Source: Gymnothorax reevesii
Lineage: Eukaryota > Chordata > Actinopteri > Anguilliformes > Muraenidae
Direction: 5' to 3'
Assembly (NCBI GenBank): GCA_029721435.1
Contig: CM056582.1
Location: forward strand, 38,026,611-38,090,610
DNA length: 64,000 nt
Position numbers and translations under genes: made by a program. The notes below the pieces were generated by a model, which saw only the letters and a program-made list of their open reading frames with translations, was not told the DNA's origin and ran no database searches. Shown here piece after piece: positions 35,289 to 49,454 of the stretch (position 1 is the first letter of the stretch; every line of letters starts with the position of its first letter).

Positions 35289-36790
35289 ATTGCATGACAA
35301 GGCTGACTCCTAACAGTGAGCTGTGAGAACTGACAGCGGCTGATCAGTGCCATGTCAAATAACCGCTGTCATGTTGAGTTAAACAGCCCTGTCATTGAAA
35401 AACTCTCATACTCAATCACTCTCCAGATCCAAACTCAGGTGTTTCGACCGTATGGTCAGGCTGAGCAATGTTAGCCCCTTGACTGATGTTTGGTGAGTTT
35501 TTTTCTCAGATTTCAGTGTTAGTAACACCAGCAAGATGATATGAAAAAACACCACCATCACACAACTATGCAAAGACTCAAGTCCTCAATCTTTTGATCC
35601 GGAGTCAGAAAGCTCCTCCATTAGATGTCCTTTCATATTAGGTGACATCATTGGGGTTGACTTATGTTATTCCCTTAAACAAAGCCTTGTGAGTGTTAGT
35701 TTCAAGTTTCTGTTGCAGAAACTGTGACCAAGTCGTGTTAACAAGTACCAGCTTAAAAGAAAGTTTTTGTCCGAGAAACAGCTGGCAAGTGACATTAAAA
35801 AGCACCAGCACTAAACAACCATGAATGGTCTCCAACTGTCAGTCTTAATACTTGAGTCAACTAAATTATCCAATATTTGCCTGATGTATTAGTTCACATG
35901 GTCAGGTTGAGTTTTGCTTGTCCCTTGACAGTGGTTTTGTGAGTTTTGTCAAGGTTCTTTCTAAAACCGCAGCCAGATAACATGAAAAACCACGACCAGA
36001 AGACACTTATGAAGGGACTCAGATCCTCAATGTTCTGGCTCAAAGTCAGAAACCTCACCTATTAGTTTGCTTTCATACATTACTACTACTATGTTACATT
36101 CAAAAGCTCTGTTATTGAACAAGGTATGCTCAATTACCTTATCCAAAATCAGGTGCCCTGTGTATCGGACCGTAAAAAACAGCTTGCAAATGATATAAAC
36201 ACAAGTGTCAAACAAGCAAGAAGGGACTAAAGTCCTTCGTCTTCAGATCCGTAGTCAGGAATTTCTCCATTAGGGGCCCTTCATATTAGGTAACATCATA
36301 TGACTGAATTGCTTTATTGTCATGAAGAAAAGGTTCCAAGTTCTTTAACTGCTTTCTTTTGACGAAACAGCTACCAGTTCATATTAACAAGCACCAACTT
36401 TAAAGAAAGTTTTTATGTAGGAAATACCGCAAGATACATTAACAAGCACCCCCATGAAACACCCTTGAAGGTTCTCCAACAATCAATCCAAAGATCAGGG
36501 CCATGTTCGAATAGTGTTTTTTGTCACGGAAAGTGGCTAACTTCTAGAAAATGAGCTGGAAGTGTATACACGGCAGCCATGAGAAGTGTATTCCAGTTTT
36601 GTAAATGTAAAGAAAAGGTGCTTCAATGCTTCCTAACGTATCACCTTTGACATAGGGTACACGAAACCATTCTTCATAAAAACAAAGGTGATAACGCCAT
36701 CCAGCCATTCAGTGTGGCTGAACCATTTAAAGTGACGACCATCCATACGGGCAATCACAAAAAACAAAGGAACGTGATGGGCAAGAATGG

Positions 36791-39700
36791 CATGATCAAG
36801 TTGGCCAGTAAATGCATTGGATTGTCGTAGCAGCACGGTTGTCTTCCTTAGCCGTTTTGAATTCCCCTTTACACCTCTCCTTTACCTCATGACATTATCC
36901 AATTGTGGTTGAAGAAACGTTTATGGACATTAGAGCATATGACGTCATTTTTTGTCTATTCAAATTCTGCAGCAAAGTTATATAACTTATCCTTTATATG
37001 CCATATGATTAGGTCACACGGTCAGGCTGAATTATACTAGTCCTTTAATTGAAACCTCATGTTTTTTCAGGTTAATTTTTAAGAAACAGCTGTCTACTTT
37101 TAAAATGCACACGCGTTAAAGTATTGTTAAGGGTCTCTTTAATCTTCTGAACCAAGGACTGACACCTTATCCATTCGATCACACAGTCAGTTTCCATGAT
37201 GTCAGCTCCATAGAATTAAAAACAGTAAAATGGACGATGTCATGGAGTTGTGGGGATCTGAAGGGAGCTTAAAATGGCCACCCTTATTGATAAGAAAGTA
37301 TTCCTATTGTGACACCTGAAAGGGAAGATCATAGAATTCCACAAAGGTTGGCCAGTATATACAAGCAGCATAGGTAGTTTCACTCAAGTCTGCCCACTCT
37401 TTGATGCAATTGTCAGTGCCCTTTTACTACAGTGTTTGAATTCTATGGATAGCTTAAGGGAGTGTCAGCAGTCTTTTATAATACTATCTCGTATTCACTA
37501 TTGACACAATAGAGACTTTAAGCAAGGGCGGATTTTGCGACGGCTACGGCACCCGGATATAGATCTGCACTCCGCTGATCGAGACTGAAGCCGTTGTGCT
37601 GGCGTTCTTTGCCGTAGCAGGCTGATCTACCATGGGGAAAGAACCAATCTCACGTGGCCACTACAACGCTTGGTTCAGGAGATTGAAAATGTTTTCTATA
37701 ATTGATTGTGACACACTAAACATTATGTGTTTCAGTGGACTTTTCACACAGACACAGGATACTGTGTAAATTTCGCTGAGTAAAACCATAGTGAACAATT
37801 TTCTGCTGCAGGCTATATTCTCCCCTCATCCCAGCATGGCATACGGTACTTAATTTCTCTACCCTATAAACATCTATATTTACTCACATGTACATTTGTC
37901 TTTCTTCTACTGCTGTGCATGAAAAGTACACATATGATGTATATAAATGCACACTCCCATGCACTTTACCATTCATTCACACTCTGATTAGATGTGTGCT
38001 TTAATTGTCAAACTTTACGTCTTTTTAAAATTGAATTGTTCAAAGTAAAGTTTATTAAAAAGATGCACATTTCTTTTGGTTATGCTCTGTTCCTGTACTT
38101 GGCATAATGACAATAAATTTGAATATTGTAATCAAATATTAACTGTTTCCCATTTCCCCTAAATCTATGACATCTACTCCTTTTGCCAGTGGGAGCAGGA
38201 CAAATGAGCACTCACACTGAATTAACTACTTTGCTGACAAACCCTGATTAAAATCCACTTTTGTTTAAAGTCTCTGCTGGATTTGACAGTGACAGCACCA
38301 GCACTTGAGACACTTTTTTCCAGGTGCCATAGGCATTGCAAAATCTGCCATTGTTGCTGGTCCAGATGAAATGCATAATTCCAACCACGAAGGGACTTGA
38401 ACCCTCAGTCTTCTGATTCGAAGTATGACGTCTTATCCATTAGGCCACGTGATCATTGCATGTCAAGATTGACTCCTAACAGTGAGCTGTGAGAACTGAC
38501 AGCGGTTGATCAGTGCCATGTCAAATAACCGCTGTCATGTTGAGTTAAACAGCCCTGTCATTGAAAAACTCTCATACTCAATCACTCTCCAGATCCAAAC
38601 TCAGGTGTTTCGACCGTATGGTCAGGCTGAGCAATGTTAGCCCCTTGACTGAAGTTTGGTGAGTTTTTTTCTCAGATTTCAGTGTTAGTAACACCAGCAA
38701 GATGATATGAAAAAACACCACCATCACACAACTATGCAAAGACTCAAGTCCTCAATCTTTTGATCCGGAGTCAGAAAGCTCCTCCATTAGGTGTCCTTTC
38801 ATATTAGGTGACATCATTGGGGTTGACTTATGTTATTCCCTTAAACAAAGCCTTGTGAATGTTAGTTTCAAGTTTCTGTTGCAGAAACTGTGACCAAGTC
38901 GTGTTAACAAGTACCAGCTTAAAAGAAAGTTTTTGTCCGAGAAACAGCTGGCAAGTGACATTAAAAAGCACCAGCACTAAACAACCATGAATGGTCTCCA
39001 ACTGTCAGTCTTAATACTTGAGTCAACTAAATTATCCAATATTTGCCTGATGTATTAGTTCACATGGTCAGGTTGAGTTTTGCTTGTCCCTTGACAGTGG
39101 TTTTGTGAGTTTTGTCAAGGTTCTTTCTAAAACCGCAGCCAGATAACATGAAAAACCACGACCAGAAGACACTTATGAAGGGACTCAGATCCTCAATGTT
39201 CTGGCTCAAAGTCAGAAACCTCACCTATTAGTTTGCTTTCATACATTACTACTACTATGTTACATTCAAAAGCTCTGTTATTGAACAAGGTATGCTCAAT
39301 TACCTTATCCAAAATCAGGTGCCCTGTGTATCGGACCGTAAAAAACAGCTTGCAAATGATATAAACACAAGTGTCAAACAAGCAAGAAGGGACTAAAGTC
39401 CTTCGTCTTCAGATCCGTAGTCAGGAATTTCTCCATTAGGGGCCCTTCATATTAGGTAACATCATATGACTGAATTGCTTTATTGTCATGAAGAAAAGGT
39501 TCCAAGTTCTTTAACTGCTTTCTTTTGACGAAACAGCTACCAGTTCATATTAACAAGCACCAACTTTAAAGAAAGTTTTTATGTAGGAAATACCGCAAGA
39601 TACATTAACAAGCACCCCCATGAAACACCCTTGAAGGTTCTCCAACAATCAATCCGAAGATCAGGGCCATGTTCGAATAGTGTTTTTTGTCACGGAAAGT

Positions 39701-39956
39701 GGCTAACTTCTAGAAAATGAGCTGGAAGTGTATACACGGCAGCCATGAGAAGTGTATTCCAGTTTTGTAAATGTAAAGAAAAGGTGCTTCAATGCTTCCT
39801 AACGTATCACCTTTGACATAGGGTACACGAAACCATTCTTCATAAAAACAAAGGTGATAACGCCATCCAGCCATTCAGTGTGGCTGAACCATTTAAAGTG
39901 ACGACCATCCATACGGGCAATCACAAAAAACAAAGGAACGTGATGGGCAAGAATGG
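36791..39956. repeat. Unit U13 (3,166 bp)
   Basis: Full-length unit, sister of U6 with the same degraded tRNA copy. Last unit for which the U3-U6 / U10-U13 correspondence is clear. Confidence 0.95.
38382..38454 (-). pseudogene. Degraded tRNA-Arg copy, TCG retained (U13)
   Basis: Identical to the U6 copy: two anticodon-stem mismatches, D-stem mismatch, A37, T-loop TTCAAGT. Confidence 0.8.
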
Positions 39957-42900
39957 CATGATCAAGTTGGCCAGTAAATGCATTGGATTGTCGTAGCAGC
40001 ACGGTTGTCTTCCTTAGCCGTTTTGAATTCCCCTTTACACCTCTCCTTTACCTCATGACATTATCCAATTGTGGATGAAGAAACGTTTATGGACATTAGA
40101 GCATATGATGTCATTTTTTGTCTATTCAAATTCTGCAGCAAAGTTATATAACTTATCCTTTATATGCCATATGATTAGGTCACACGGTCAGGTTGAATTA
40201 TACTAGTCCTTTAATTGAAGCTTCATGTTTTTTCAGGTTAATTTTTAAGAAACAGCTGTCTACTTTTAAAATGCACACGCGTTAAAGTATTGTTAAGGGT
40301 CTCTTTAATCTTCTGAACCAAGGACTGACACCTTATCCATTCGATCACACAGTCAGTTTCCATGATGTCAGCTCCATAGAATTAAAAACAGTAAAATGGA
40401 CGATGTCATGGAGTTGTGGGGATCTGAAGGGAGCTTAAAATGGCCACCCTTATTGATAAGAAAGTATTCCTATTGTGACACCTGAAAGGGAAGATCATAG
40501 AATTCCACAAAGGTTGGCCAGTATATACAAGCAGCATAGGTAGTTTCACTCAAGTCTGCCCACTCTTTGATGCAATTGTCAGTGCCCTTTTACTACAGTG
40601 TTTGAATTCTATGGATAGCTTAAGGGAGTGTCAGCAGACTTTTATAATACTATCTTGTATTCACTATTGTCACAATAGGGACTTTAAGCAAGGGCGGATT
40701 TTGCGACGGCTACGGCACCCGGATATAGATCTGCACTCCGCTGATCGAGACTGAAGCCGTTGTGCCGGCGTTCTTTGCCGTAGCAGGCTGATCTACCATG
40801 GGGAAAGAACCAATCTCACGTGGCCACTACAACGCTTGGTTCAGGAGATTGAAAATGTTTTCTATAATTGATTGTGACACACTAAACATTATGTGTTTCA
40901 GTGGACTTTTCACACAGACACAGGATACTGTGTAAATTTCGCTGAGTAAAACCATAGTGAACAATTTTCTGCTGCAGGCTATATTCTCCCCTCATCCCAG
41001 CATGGCATACGGTACTTAATTTCTCTACCCTATAAACATCTATATTTACTCACATGTACATTAGTCTTTCTTCTACTGCTGTGCATGAAAAGTACACATA
41101 TGATGTATATAAATGCATACTCCCATGCACTTTACCGTTCATTTACACTCTGATTAGATGTGTGCTTTAATTGTCAAACTTTACGTCTTTTTAAAATTGA
41201 ATTGTTCAAAGTAAAGTTTATTAAAAAGATGCACATTTCTTTTGGTTATGCTCTGTTCCTGTACTTGGCATAATGACAATAAATTTGAATATTGTAATCA
41301 AATATTAACTGTTTCCCATTTCCCCTAAATCTATGACATCAACTCCTTTTGCTAGTGGGAGCAGAACAAATGAGCACTCACACTGAATTAACTACTTTGC
41401 TGACAAACCCTGATTAAAATCCACTTTTGTTTAAAGTCTCTGGTGGATTTGACAGTGACAGCACCAGCACTTGAGACACTTTTTTCCAGGTGCCATAGGC
41501 ATTGCAAAATCTGCCATTGTTGCTGGTCCAGATGAAATGCACATTTCCAACCACGAAGGGACTCGAACCCTCAGTCTTCTGATCCGAAGTCAGACGCCTT
41601 ATCCATTAGGCCACATAGTCATTGCATGACAAGATTGACTCCTAACAGTGAGCTGTGAGACCTGACAGCGGTTGATCAGTGCCATGTCAAATAACCGCTG
41701 TCATGTTGAGTTAAACAGCCCTGTCATTGAAAAACTCTCATACTCAATCACTCTCCAGATCCAAACTCAGGTGTTTCGACCGTATGGTCAGGCTGAGCAA
41801 TGTTAGCCCCTTGACTGATGTTTGGTGAGTTTTTTTCTCAGATTTCAGTGTTAGTAACACCAGCAAGATGATATGAAAAAACACCACCATCACACAACTA
41901 TGCAAAGACTCAAGTCCTCAATCTTTTGATCCGGAGTCAGAAAGCTCCTCCATTAGGTGTCCTTTCATATTAGGTGACATCATTGGGGTTGACTTATGTT
42001 ATTCCCTTAAACAAAGCCTTGTGAGTGTTAGTTTCAAGTTTCTGTTGCAGAAACTGTGACCAAGTCGTGTTAACAAGTACCAGCTTAAAAGAAAGTTTTT
42101 GTCCGAGAAACAGCTGGCAAGTGACATTAAAAAGCACCAGCACTAAACAACCATGAATGGTCTCCAACTGTCAGTCTTAATACTTGAGTCAACTAAATTA
42201 TCCAATATTTGCCTGATGTATTAGTTCACATGGTCAGGTTGAGTTTTGCTTGTCCCTTGACAGTGGTTTTGTGAGTTTTGTCAAGGTTCTTTCTAAAACC
42301 GCAGCCAGATAACATGAAAAACCACGACCAGAAGACACTTATGAAGGGACTCAGATCCTCAATGTTCTGGCTCAAAGTCAGAAACCTCACCTATTAGTTT
42401 GCTTTCATACATTACTACTACTATGTTACATTCAAAAGCTCTGTTATTGAACAAGGTATGCTCAATTACCTTATCCAAAATCAGGTGCCCTGTGTATCGG
42501 ACCGTAAAAAACAGCTTGCAAATGATATAAACACAAGTGTCAAACAAGCAAGAAGGGACTAAAGTCCTTCGTCTTCAGATCCGTAGTCAGGAATTTCTCC
42601 ATTAGGGGCCCTTCATATTAGGTAACATCATATGACTGAATTGCTTTATTGTCATGAAGAAAAGGTTCCAAGTTCTTTAACTGCTTTCTTTTGACGAAAC
42701 AGCTACCAGTTCATATTAACAAGCACCAACTTTAAAGAAAGTTTTTATGTAGGAAATACCGCAAGATACATTAACAAGCACCCCCATGAAACACCCTTGA
42801 AGGTTCTCCAACAATCAATCCGAAGATCAGGGCCATGTTGGAATAGTGTTTTTTGTCACGGAAAGTGGCTAACTTCTAGAAAATGAGCTGGAAGTGTATA

Positions 42901-43122
42901 CACGGCAGCCATGAGAAGTGTATTCCAGTTTTGTAAATGTAAAGAAAAGGTGCTTCAATGCTTCCTAACGTATCACCTTTGACATAGGGTACACGAAACC
43001 ATTCTTCATAAAAACAAAGGTGATAACGCCATCCAGCCATTCAGTGTGGCTGAACCATTTAAAGTGACGACCATCCATACGGGCAATCACAAAAAACAAA
43101 GGAACGTGATGGGCAAGAATGG
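39957..43122. repeat. Unit U14 (3,166 bp)
   Basis: Full-length unit of the U9 family with an intact tRNA-Arg(TCG). It sits where a copy of U7 would be expected in the duplicated order but lacks the U7 TCA anticodon. Confidence 0.95.
41548..41620 (-). tRNA. tRNA-Arg(TCG), intact (U14)
   Basis: Complete cloverleaf with acceptor GACTATG/CGTGGTT (wobbles at 1, 4 and 6), loop CTTCGGA. Differs from the U1 and U7 copies only at the third anticodon base (G instead of A), so it represents the parent form of those TCA copies. Confidence 0.92.
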
Positions 43123-46100
43123 CATGATCAAGTTGGCCAGTAAATGCATTGGATTGTCGTAGCAGCACGGTTGTCTTCCTTAGCCGTTTTGAATTCCCCT
43201 TTACACCTCTCCTTTACCTCATGACATTATCCAATTGTGGATGAAGAAACGTTTATGGACATTAGAGCATATGATGTCATTTTTTGTCTATTCAAATTCT
43301 GCAGCAAAGTTATATAACTTATCCTTTATATGCCATATGATTAGGTCACACGGTCAGGTTGAATTATACTAGTCCTTTAATTGAAGCTTCATGTTTTTTC
43401 AGGTTAATTTTTAAGAAACAGCTGTCTACTTTTAAAATGCACACGCGTTAAAGTATTGTTAAGGGTCTCTTTAATCTTCTGAACCAAGGACTGACACCTT
43501 ATCCATTCGATCACACAGTCAGTTTCCATGATGTCAGCTCCATAGAATTAAAAACAGTAAAATGGACGATGTCATGGAGTTGTGGGGATCTGAAGGGAGC
43601 TTAAAATGGCCACCCTTATTGATAAGAAAGTATTCCTATTGTGACACCTGAAAGGGAAGATCATAGAATTCCACAAAGGTTGGCCAGTATATACAAGCAG
43701 CATAGGTAGTTTCACTCAAGTCTGCCCACTCTTTGATGCAATTGTCAGTGCCCTTTTACTACAGTGTTTGAATTCTATGGATAGCTTAAGGGAGTGTCAG
43801 CAGACTTTTATAATACTATCTTGTATTCACTATTGTCACAATAGGGACTTTAAGCAAGGGCGGATTTTGCGACGGCTACGGCACCCGGATATAGATCTGC
43901 ACTCCGCTGATCGAGACTGAAGCCGTTGTGCTGGCGTTCTTTGCCGTAGCAGGCTGATCTACCATGGGGAAAGAACCAATCTCACGTGGCCACTACAACG
44001 CTTGGTTCAGGAGATTGAAAATGTTTTCTATAATTGATTGTGACACACTAAACATTATGTGTTTCAGTGGACTTTTCACACAGACACAGGATACTGTGTA
44101 AATTTCGCTGAGTAAAACCATAGTGAACAATTTTCTGCTGCAGGCTATATTCTCCCCTCATCCCAGCATGGCATACGGTACTTAATTTCTCTACCCTATA
44201 AACATCTATATTTACTCACATGTACATTAGTCTTTCTTCTACTGCTGTGCATGAAAAGTACACATATGATGTATATAAATGCATACTCCCATGCACTTTA
44301 CCGTTCATTTACACTCTGATTAGATGTGTGCTTTAATTGTCAAACTTTACGTCTTTTTAAAATTGAATTGTTCAAAGTAAAGTTTATTAAAAAGATGCAC
44401 ATTTCTTTTGGTTATGCTCTGTTCCTGTACTTGGCATAATGACAATAAATTTGAATATTGTAATCAAATATTAACTGTTTCCCATTTCCCCTAAATCTAT
44501 GACATCAACTCCTTTTGCTAGTGGGAGCAGAACAAATGAGCACTCACACTGAATTAACTACTTTGCTGACAAACCCTGATTAAAATCCACTTTTGTTTAA
44601 AGTCTCTGGTGGATTTGACAGTGACAGCACCAGCACTTGAGACACTTTTTTCCAGGTGCCATAGGCATTGCAAAATCTGCCATTGTTGCTGGTCCAGATG
44701 AAATGCACATTTCCAACCACGAAGGGACTCGAACCCTCAGTCTTCTGATCCGAAGTCAGACGCCTTATCCATTAGGCCACATAGTCATTGCATGACAAGA
44801 TTGACTCCTAACAGTGAGCTGTGAGACCTGACAGCGGTTGATCAGTGCCATGTCAAATAACCGCTGTCATGTTGAGTTAAACAGCCCTGTCATTGAAAAA
44901 CTCTCATACTCAATCACTCTCCAGATCCAAACTCAGGTGTTTCGACCGTATGGTCAGGCTGAGCAATGTTAGCCCCTTGACTGATGTTTGGTGAGTTTTT
45001 TTCTCAGATTTCAGTGTTAGTAACACCAGCAAGATGATATGAAAAAACACCACCATCACACAACTATGCAAAGACTCAAGTCCTCAATCTTTTGATCCGG
45101 AGTCAGAAAGCTCCTCCATTAGGTGTCCTTTCATATTAGGTGACATCATTGGGGTTGACTTATGTTATTCCCTTAAACAAAGCCTTGTGAGTGTTAGTTT
45201 CAAGTTTCTGTTGCAGAAACTGTGACCAAGTCGTGTTAACAAGTACCAGCTTAAAAGAAAGTTTTTGTCCGAGAAACAGCTGGCAAGTGACATTAAAAAG
45301 CACCAGCACTAAACAACCATGAATGGTCTCCAACTGTCAGTCTTAATACTTGAGTCAACTAAATTATCCAATATTTGCCTGATGTATTAGTTCACATGGT
45401 CAGGTTGAGTTTTGCTTGTCCCTTGACAGTGGTTTTGTGAGTTTTGTCAAGGTTCTTTCTAAAACCGCAGCCAGATAACATGAAAAACCACGACCAGAAG
45501 ACACTTATGAAGGGACTCAGATCCTCAATGTTCTGGCTCAAAGTCAGAAACCTCACCTATTAGTTTGCTTTCATACATTACTACTACTATGTTACATTCA
45601 AAAGCTCTGTTATTGAACAAGGTATGCTCAATTACCTTATCCAAAATCAGGTGCCTTGTGTATCGGACCGTAAAAAACAGCTTGCAAATGATATAAACAC
45701 AAGTGTCAAACAAGCAAGAAGGGACTAAAGTCCTTCGTCTTCAGATCCGTAGTCAGGAATTTCTCCATTAGGGGCCCTTCATATTAGGTAACATCATATG
45801 ACTGAATTGCTTTATTGTCATGAAGAAAAGGTTCCAAGTTCTTTAACTGCTTTCTTTTGACGAAACAGCTACCAGTTCATATTAACAAGCACCAACTTTA
45901 AAGAAAGTTTTTATGTAGGAAATACCGCAAGATACATTAACAAGCACCCCCATGAAACACCCTTGAAGGTTCTCCAACAATCAATCCGAAGATCAGGGCC
46001 ATGTTGGAATAGTGTTTTTTGTCACGGAAAGTGGCTAACTTCTAGAAAATGAGCTGGAAGTGTATACACGGCAGCCATGAGAAGTGTATTCCAGTTTTGT

Positions 46101-46288
46101 AAATGTAAAGAAAAGGTGCTTCAATGCTTCCTAACGTATCACCTTTGACATAGGGTACACGAAACCATTCTTCATAAAAACAAAGGTGATAACGCCATCC
46201 AGCCATTCAGTGTGGCTGAACCATTTAAAGTGACGACCATCCATACGGGCAATCACAAAAAACAAAGGAACGTGATGGGCAAGAATGG
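43123..46288. repeat. Unit U15 (3,166 bp)
   Basis: Full-length unit of the U9 family with an intact tRNA-Arg(TCG). It carries the T variant in the GC-rich island (near 43931) that is otherwise typical of the U3 family, a hint of local exchange. Confidence 0.95.
44714..44786 (-). tRNA. tRNA-Arg(TCG), intact (U15)
   Basis: Identical in the mature region to the U14 copy next to it, 3,166 bp away. Complete cloverleaf and consensus promoter boxes. Confidence 0.92.
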
Positions 46289-49200
46289 CATGATCAAGTT
46301 GGCCAGTAAATGCATTGGATTGTCGTAGCAGCACGGTTGTCTTCCTTAGCCGTTTTGAATTCCCCTTTACACCTCTCCTTTACCTCATGACATTATCCAA
46401 TTGTGGTTGAAGAAACGTTTATGGACATTAGAGCATATGACGTCATTTTTTGTCTATTCAAATTCTGCAGCAAAGTTATATAACTTATCCTTTATATGCC
46501 ATATGATTAGGTCACACGGTCAGGCTGAATTATACTAGTCCTTTAATTGAAACCTCATGTTTTTTCAGGTTAATTTTTAAGAAACAGCTGTCTACTTTTA
46601 AAATGCACACGCGTTAAAGTATTGTTAAGGGTCTCTTTAATCTTCTGAACCAAGGACTGACACCTTATCCATTTGATCACACAGTCAGTTTCCATGATGT
46701 CAGCTCCATAGAATTAAAAACAGTAAAATGGACGATGTCATGGAGTTGTGGGGATCTGAAGGGAGCTTAAAATGGCCACCCTTATTGATAAGAAAGTATT
46801 CCTATTGTGACACCTGAAAGGGAAGATCATAGAATTCCACAAAGGTTGGCCAGTATATACAAGCAGCATAGGTAGTTTCACTCAAGTCTGCCCACTCTTT
46901 GATGCAATTGTCAGTGCCCTTTTACTACAGTGTTTGAATTCTATGGATAGCTTAAGGGAGTGTCAGCAGTCTTTTATAATACTATCTTGTATTCACTATT
47001 GACACAATAGGGACTTTAAGCAAGGGCGGATTTTGCGACGGCTACGGCACCCGGATATAGATCTGCACTCCGCTGATCGAGACTGAAGCCGTTGTGCTGG
47101 CGTTCTTTGCCGTAGCAGGCTGATCTACCATGGGGAAAGAACCAATCTCACGTGGCCACTACAACGCTTGGTTCAGGAGATTGAAAATGTTTTCTATAAT
47201 TGATTGTGACACACTAAACATTATGTGTTTCAGTGGACTTTTCACACAGACACAGGATACTGTGTAAATTTCGCTGAGTAAAACCATATGGAACAATTTT
47301 CTGCTGCAGGCTATATTCTCCCCTCATCCCAGCATGGCATACGGTACTTAATTTCTCTACCCTATAAACATCTATATTTACTCACATGTACATTAGTCTT
47401 TCTTCTACTGCTGTGCATGAAAAGTACACATATGATGTATATAAATACACACTCCCATGCACTTTACCATTCATTCACACTCTGATTAGATGTGTGCTTT
47501 AATTGTCAAACTTTACGTCTTTTTAAAATTGAATTGTTCAAAGTAAAGTTTATTAAAAAGATGCACATTTCTTTTGGTTATGCTCTGGTCCTGTACTTGG
47601 CATAATGACAATAAATTTGAATATTGTAATCAAATATTAACTGTTTCCCATTTCCCCTAAATCTATGACATCTACTCCTTTTGCCAGTGGGAGCAGGACA
47701 AATGAGCACTCACACTGAATTAACTACTTTGCTGACAAACCCTGATTAAAATCCACTTTTGTTTAAAGTCTCTGCTGGATTTGACAGTGACAGCACCAGC
47801 ACTTGAGACACTTTTTTCCAGGTGCCATAGGCATTGCAAAATCTGCCATTGTTGCTGGTCCAGATGAAATGCATAATTCCAACCACGAAGGGACTCGAAC
47901 CCTCAGTCTTCTGATTTGAAATATGACGCCTTATCCATTAGGCCACGTGGTCATTGCATGACAAGGCTGACTCCTAACAGTGAGCTGTGAGAACTGACAG
48001 CGGTTGATCAGTGCCATGTCAAATAACCGCTGTCATGTTGAGTTAAACAGCCCTGTCATTGAAAAACTCTCATACTCAATCACTCTCCAGATCCAAACTC
48101 AGGTGTTTCGACCGTATGGTCAGGCTGAGCAATGTTAGCCCCTTGACTGAAGTTTGGTGAGTTTTTTTCTCAGATTTCAGTGTTAGTAACACCAGCAAGA
48201 TGATATGAAAAAACACCACCATCACACAACTATGCAAAGACTCAAGTCCTCAATCTTTTGATCCGGAGTCAGAAAGCTCCTCCATTAGGTGTCCTTTCAT
48301 ATTAGGTGACATCATTGGGGTTGACTTATGTTATTCCCTTAAACAAAGCCTTGTGAGTGTTAGTTTCAAGTTTCTGTTGCAGAAACTGTGACCAAGTCGT
48401 GTTCACAAGTACCAGCTTAAAAGAAAGTTTTTGTCCGAGAAACAGCTGGCAAGTGACATTAAAAAGCACCAGCACTAAACAACCATGAATGGTCTCCAAC
48501 TGTCAGTCTTAATACTTGAGTCAACTAAATTATCCAATATTTGCCTGATGTATTAGTTCACATGGTCAGGTTGAGTTTTGCTTGTCCCTTGACAGTGGTT
48601 TTGTGAGTTTTGTCAAGGTTCTTTCTAAAACCGCAGCCAGATAACATGAAAAACCACGACCAGAAGACACTTATGAAGGGACTCAGATCCTCAATGTTCT
48701 GGCTCAAAGTCAGAAACCTCACCTATTAGTTTGCTTTCATACATTACTACTACTATGTTACATTCAAAAGCTCTGTTATTGAACAAGGTATGCTCAATTA
48801 CCTTATCCAAAATCAGGTGCCCTGTGTATCGGACCGTAAAAAACAGCTTGCAAATGATATAAACACAAGTGTCAAACAAGCAAGAAGGGACTAAAGTCCT
48901 TCGTCTTCAGATCCGTAGTCAGGAATTTCTCCATTAGGGGCCCTTCATATTAGGTAACATCATATGACTGAATTGCTTTATTGTCATGAAGAAAAGGTTC
49001 CAAGTTCTTTAACTGCTTTCTTTTGACGAAACAGCTACCAGTTCATATTAACAAGCACCAACTTTAAAGAAAGTTTTTATGTAGGAAATACCGCAAGATA
49101 CATTAACAAGCACCCCCATGAAACACCCTTGAAGGTTCTCCAACAATCAATCCGAAGATCAGGGCCATGTTGGAATAGTGTTTTTTGTCACGGAAAGTGG

Positions 49201-49454
49201 CTAACTTCTAGAAAATGAGCTGGAAGTGTATACACGGCAGCCATGAGAAGTGTATTCCAGTTTTGTAAATGTAAAGAAAAGGTGCTTCAATGCTTCCTAA
49301 CGTATCACCTTTGACATAGGGTACACGAAACCATTCTTCATAAAAACAAAGGTGATAACGCCATCCAGCCATTCAGTGTGGCTGAACCATTTAAAGTGAC
49401 GACCATCCATACGGGCAATCACAAAAAACAAAGGAACGTGATGGGCAAGAATGG
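46289..49454. repeat. Unit U16 (3,166 bp)
   Basis: Full-length unit nearly identical to U8, with the AT-rich degraded anticodon arm. Confidence 0.95.
47880..47952 (-). pseudogene. Degraded tRNA-Arg copy, TCA (U16)
   Basis: Same sequence as the U8 copy: stem TCATA/TCAGA, loop TTTCAAA, other arms intact. Confidence 0.8.

Larger units (their letters stand above)
33616..36790. repeat. Unit U12 (3,175 bp, 9-bp insertion)
   Basis: Full-length unit with the same 9-bp tandem duplication as U5, at 35034-35051, and the same linked substitutions. One private change lies near 35625. Confidence 0.95.
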
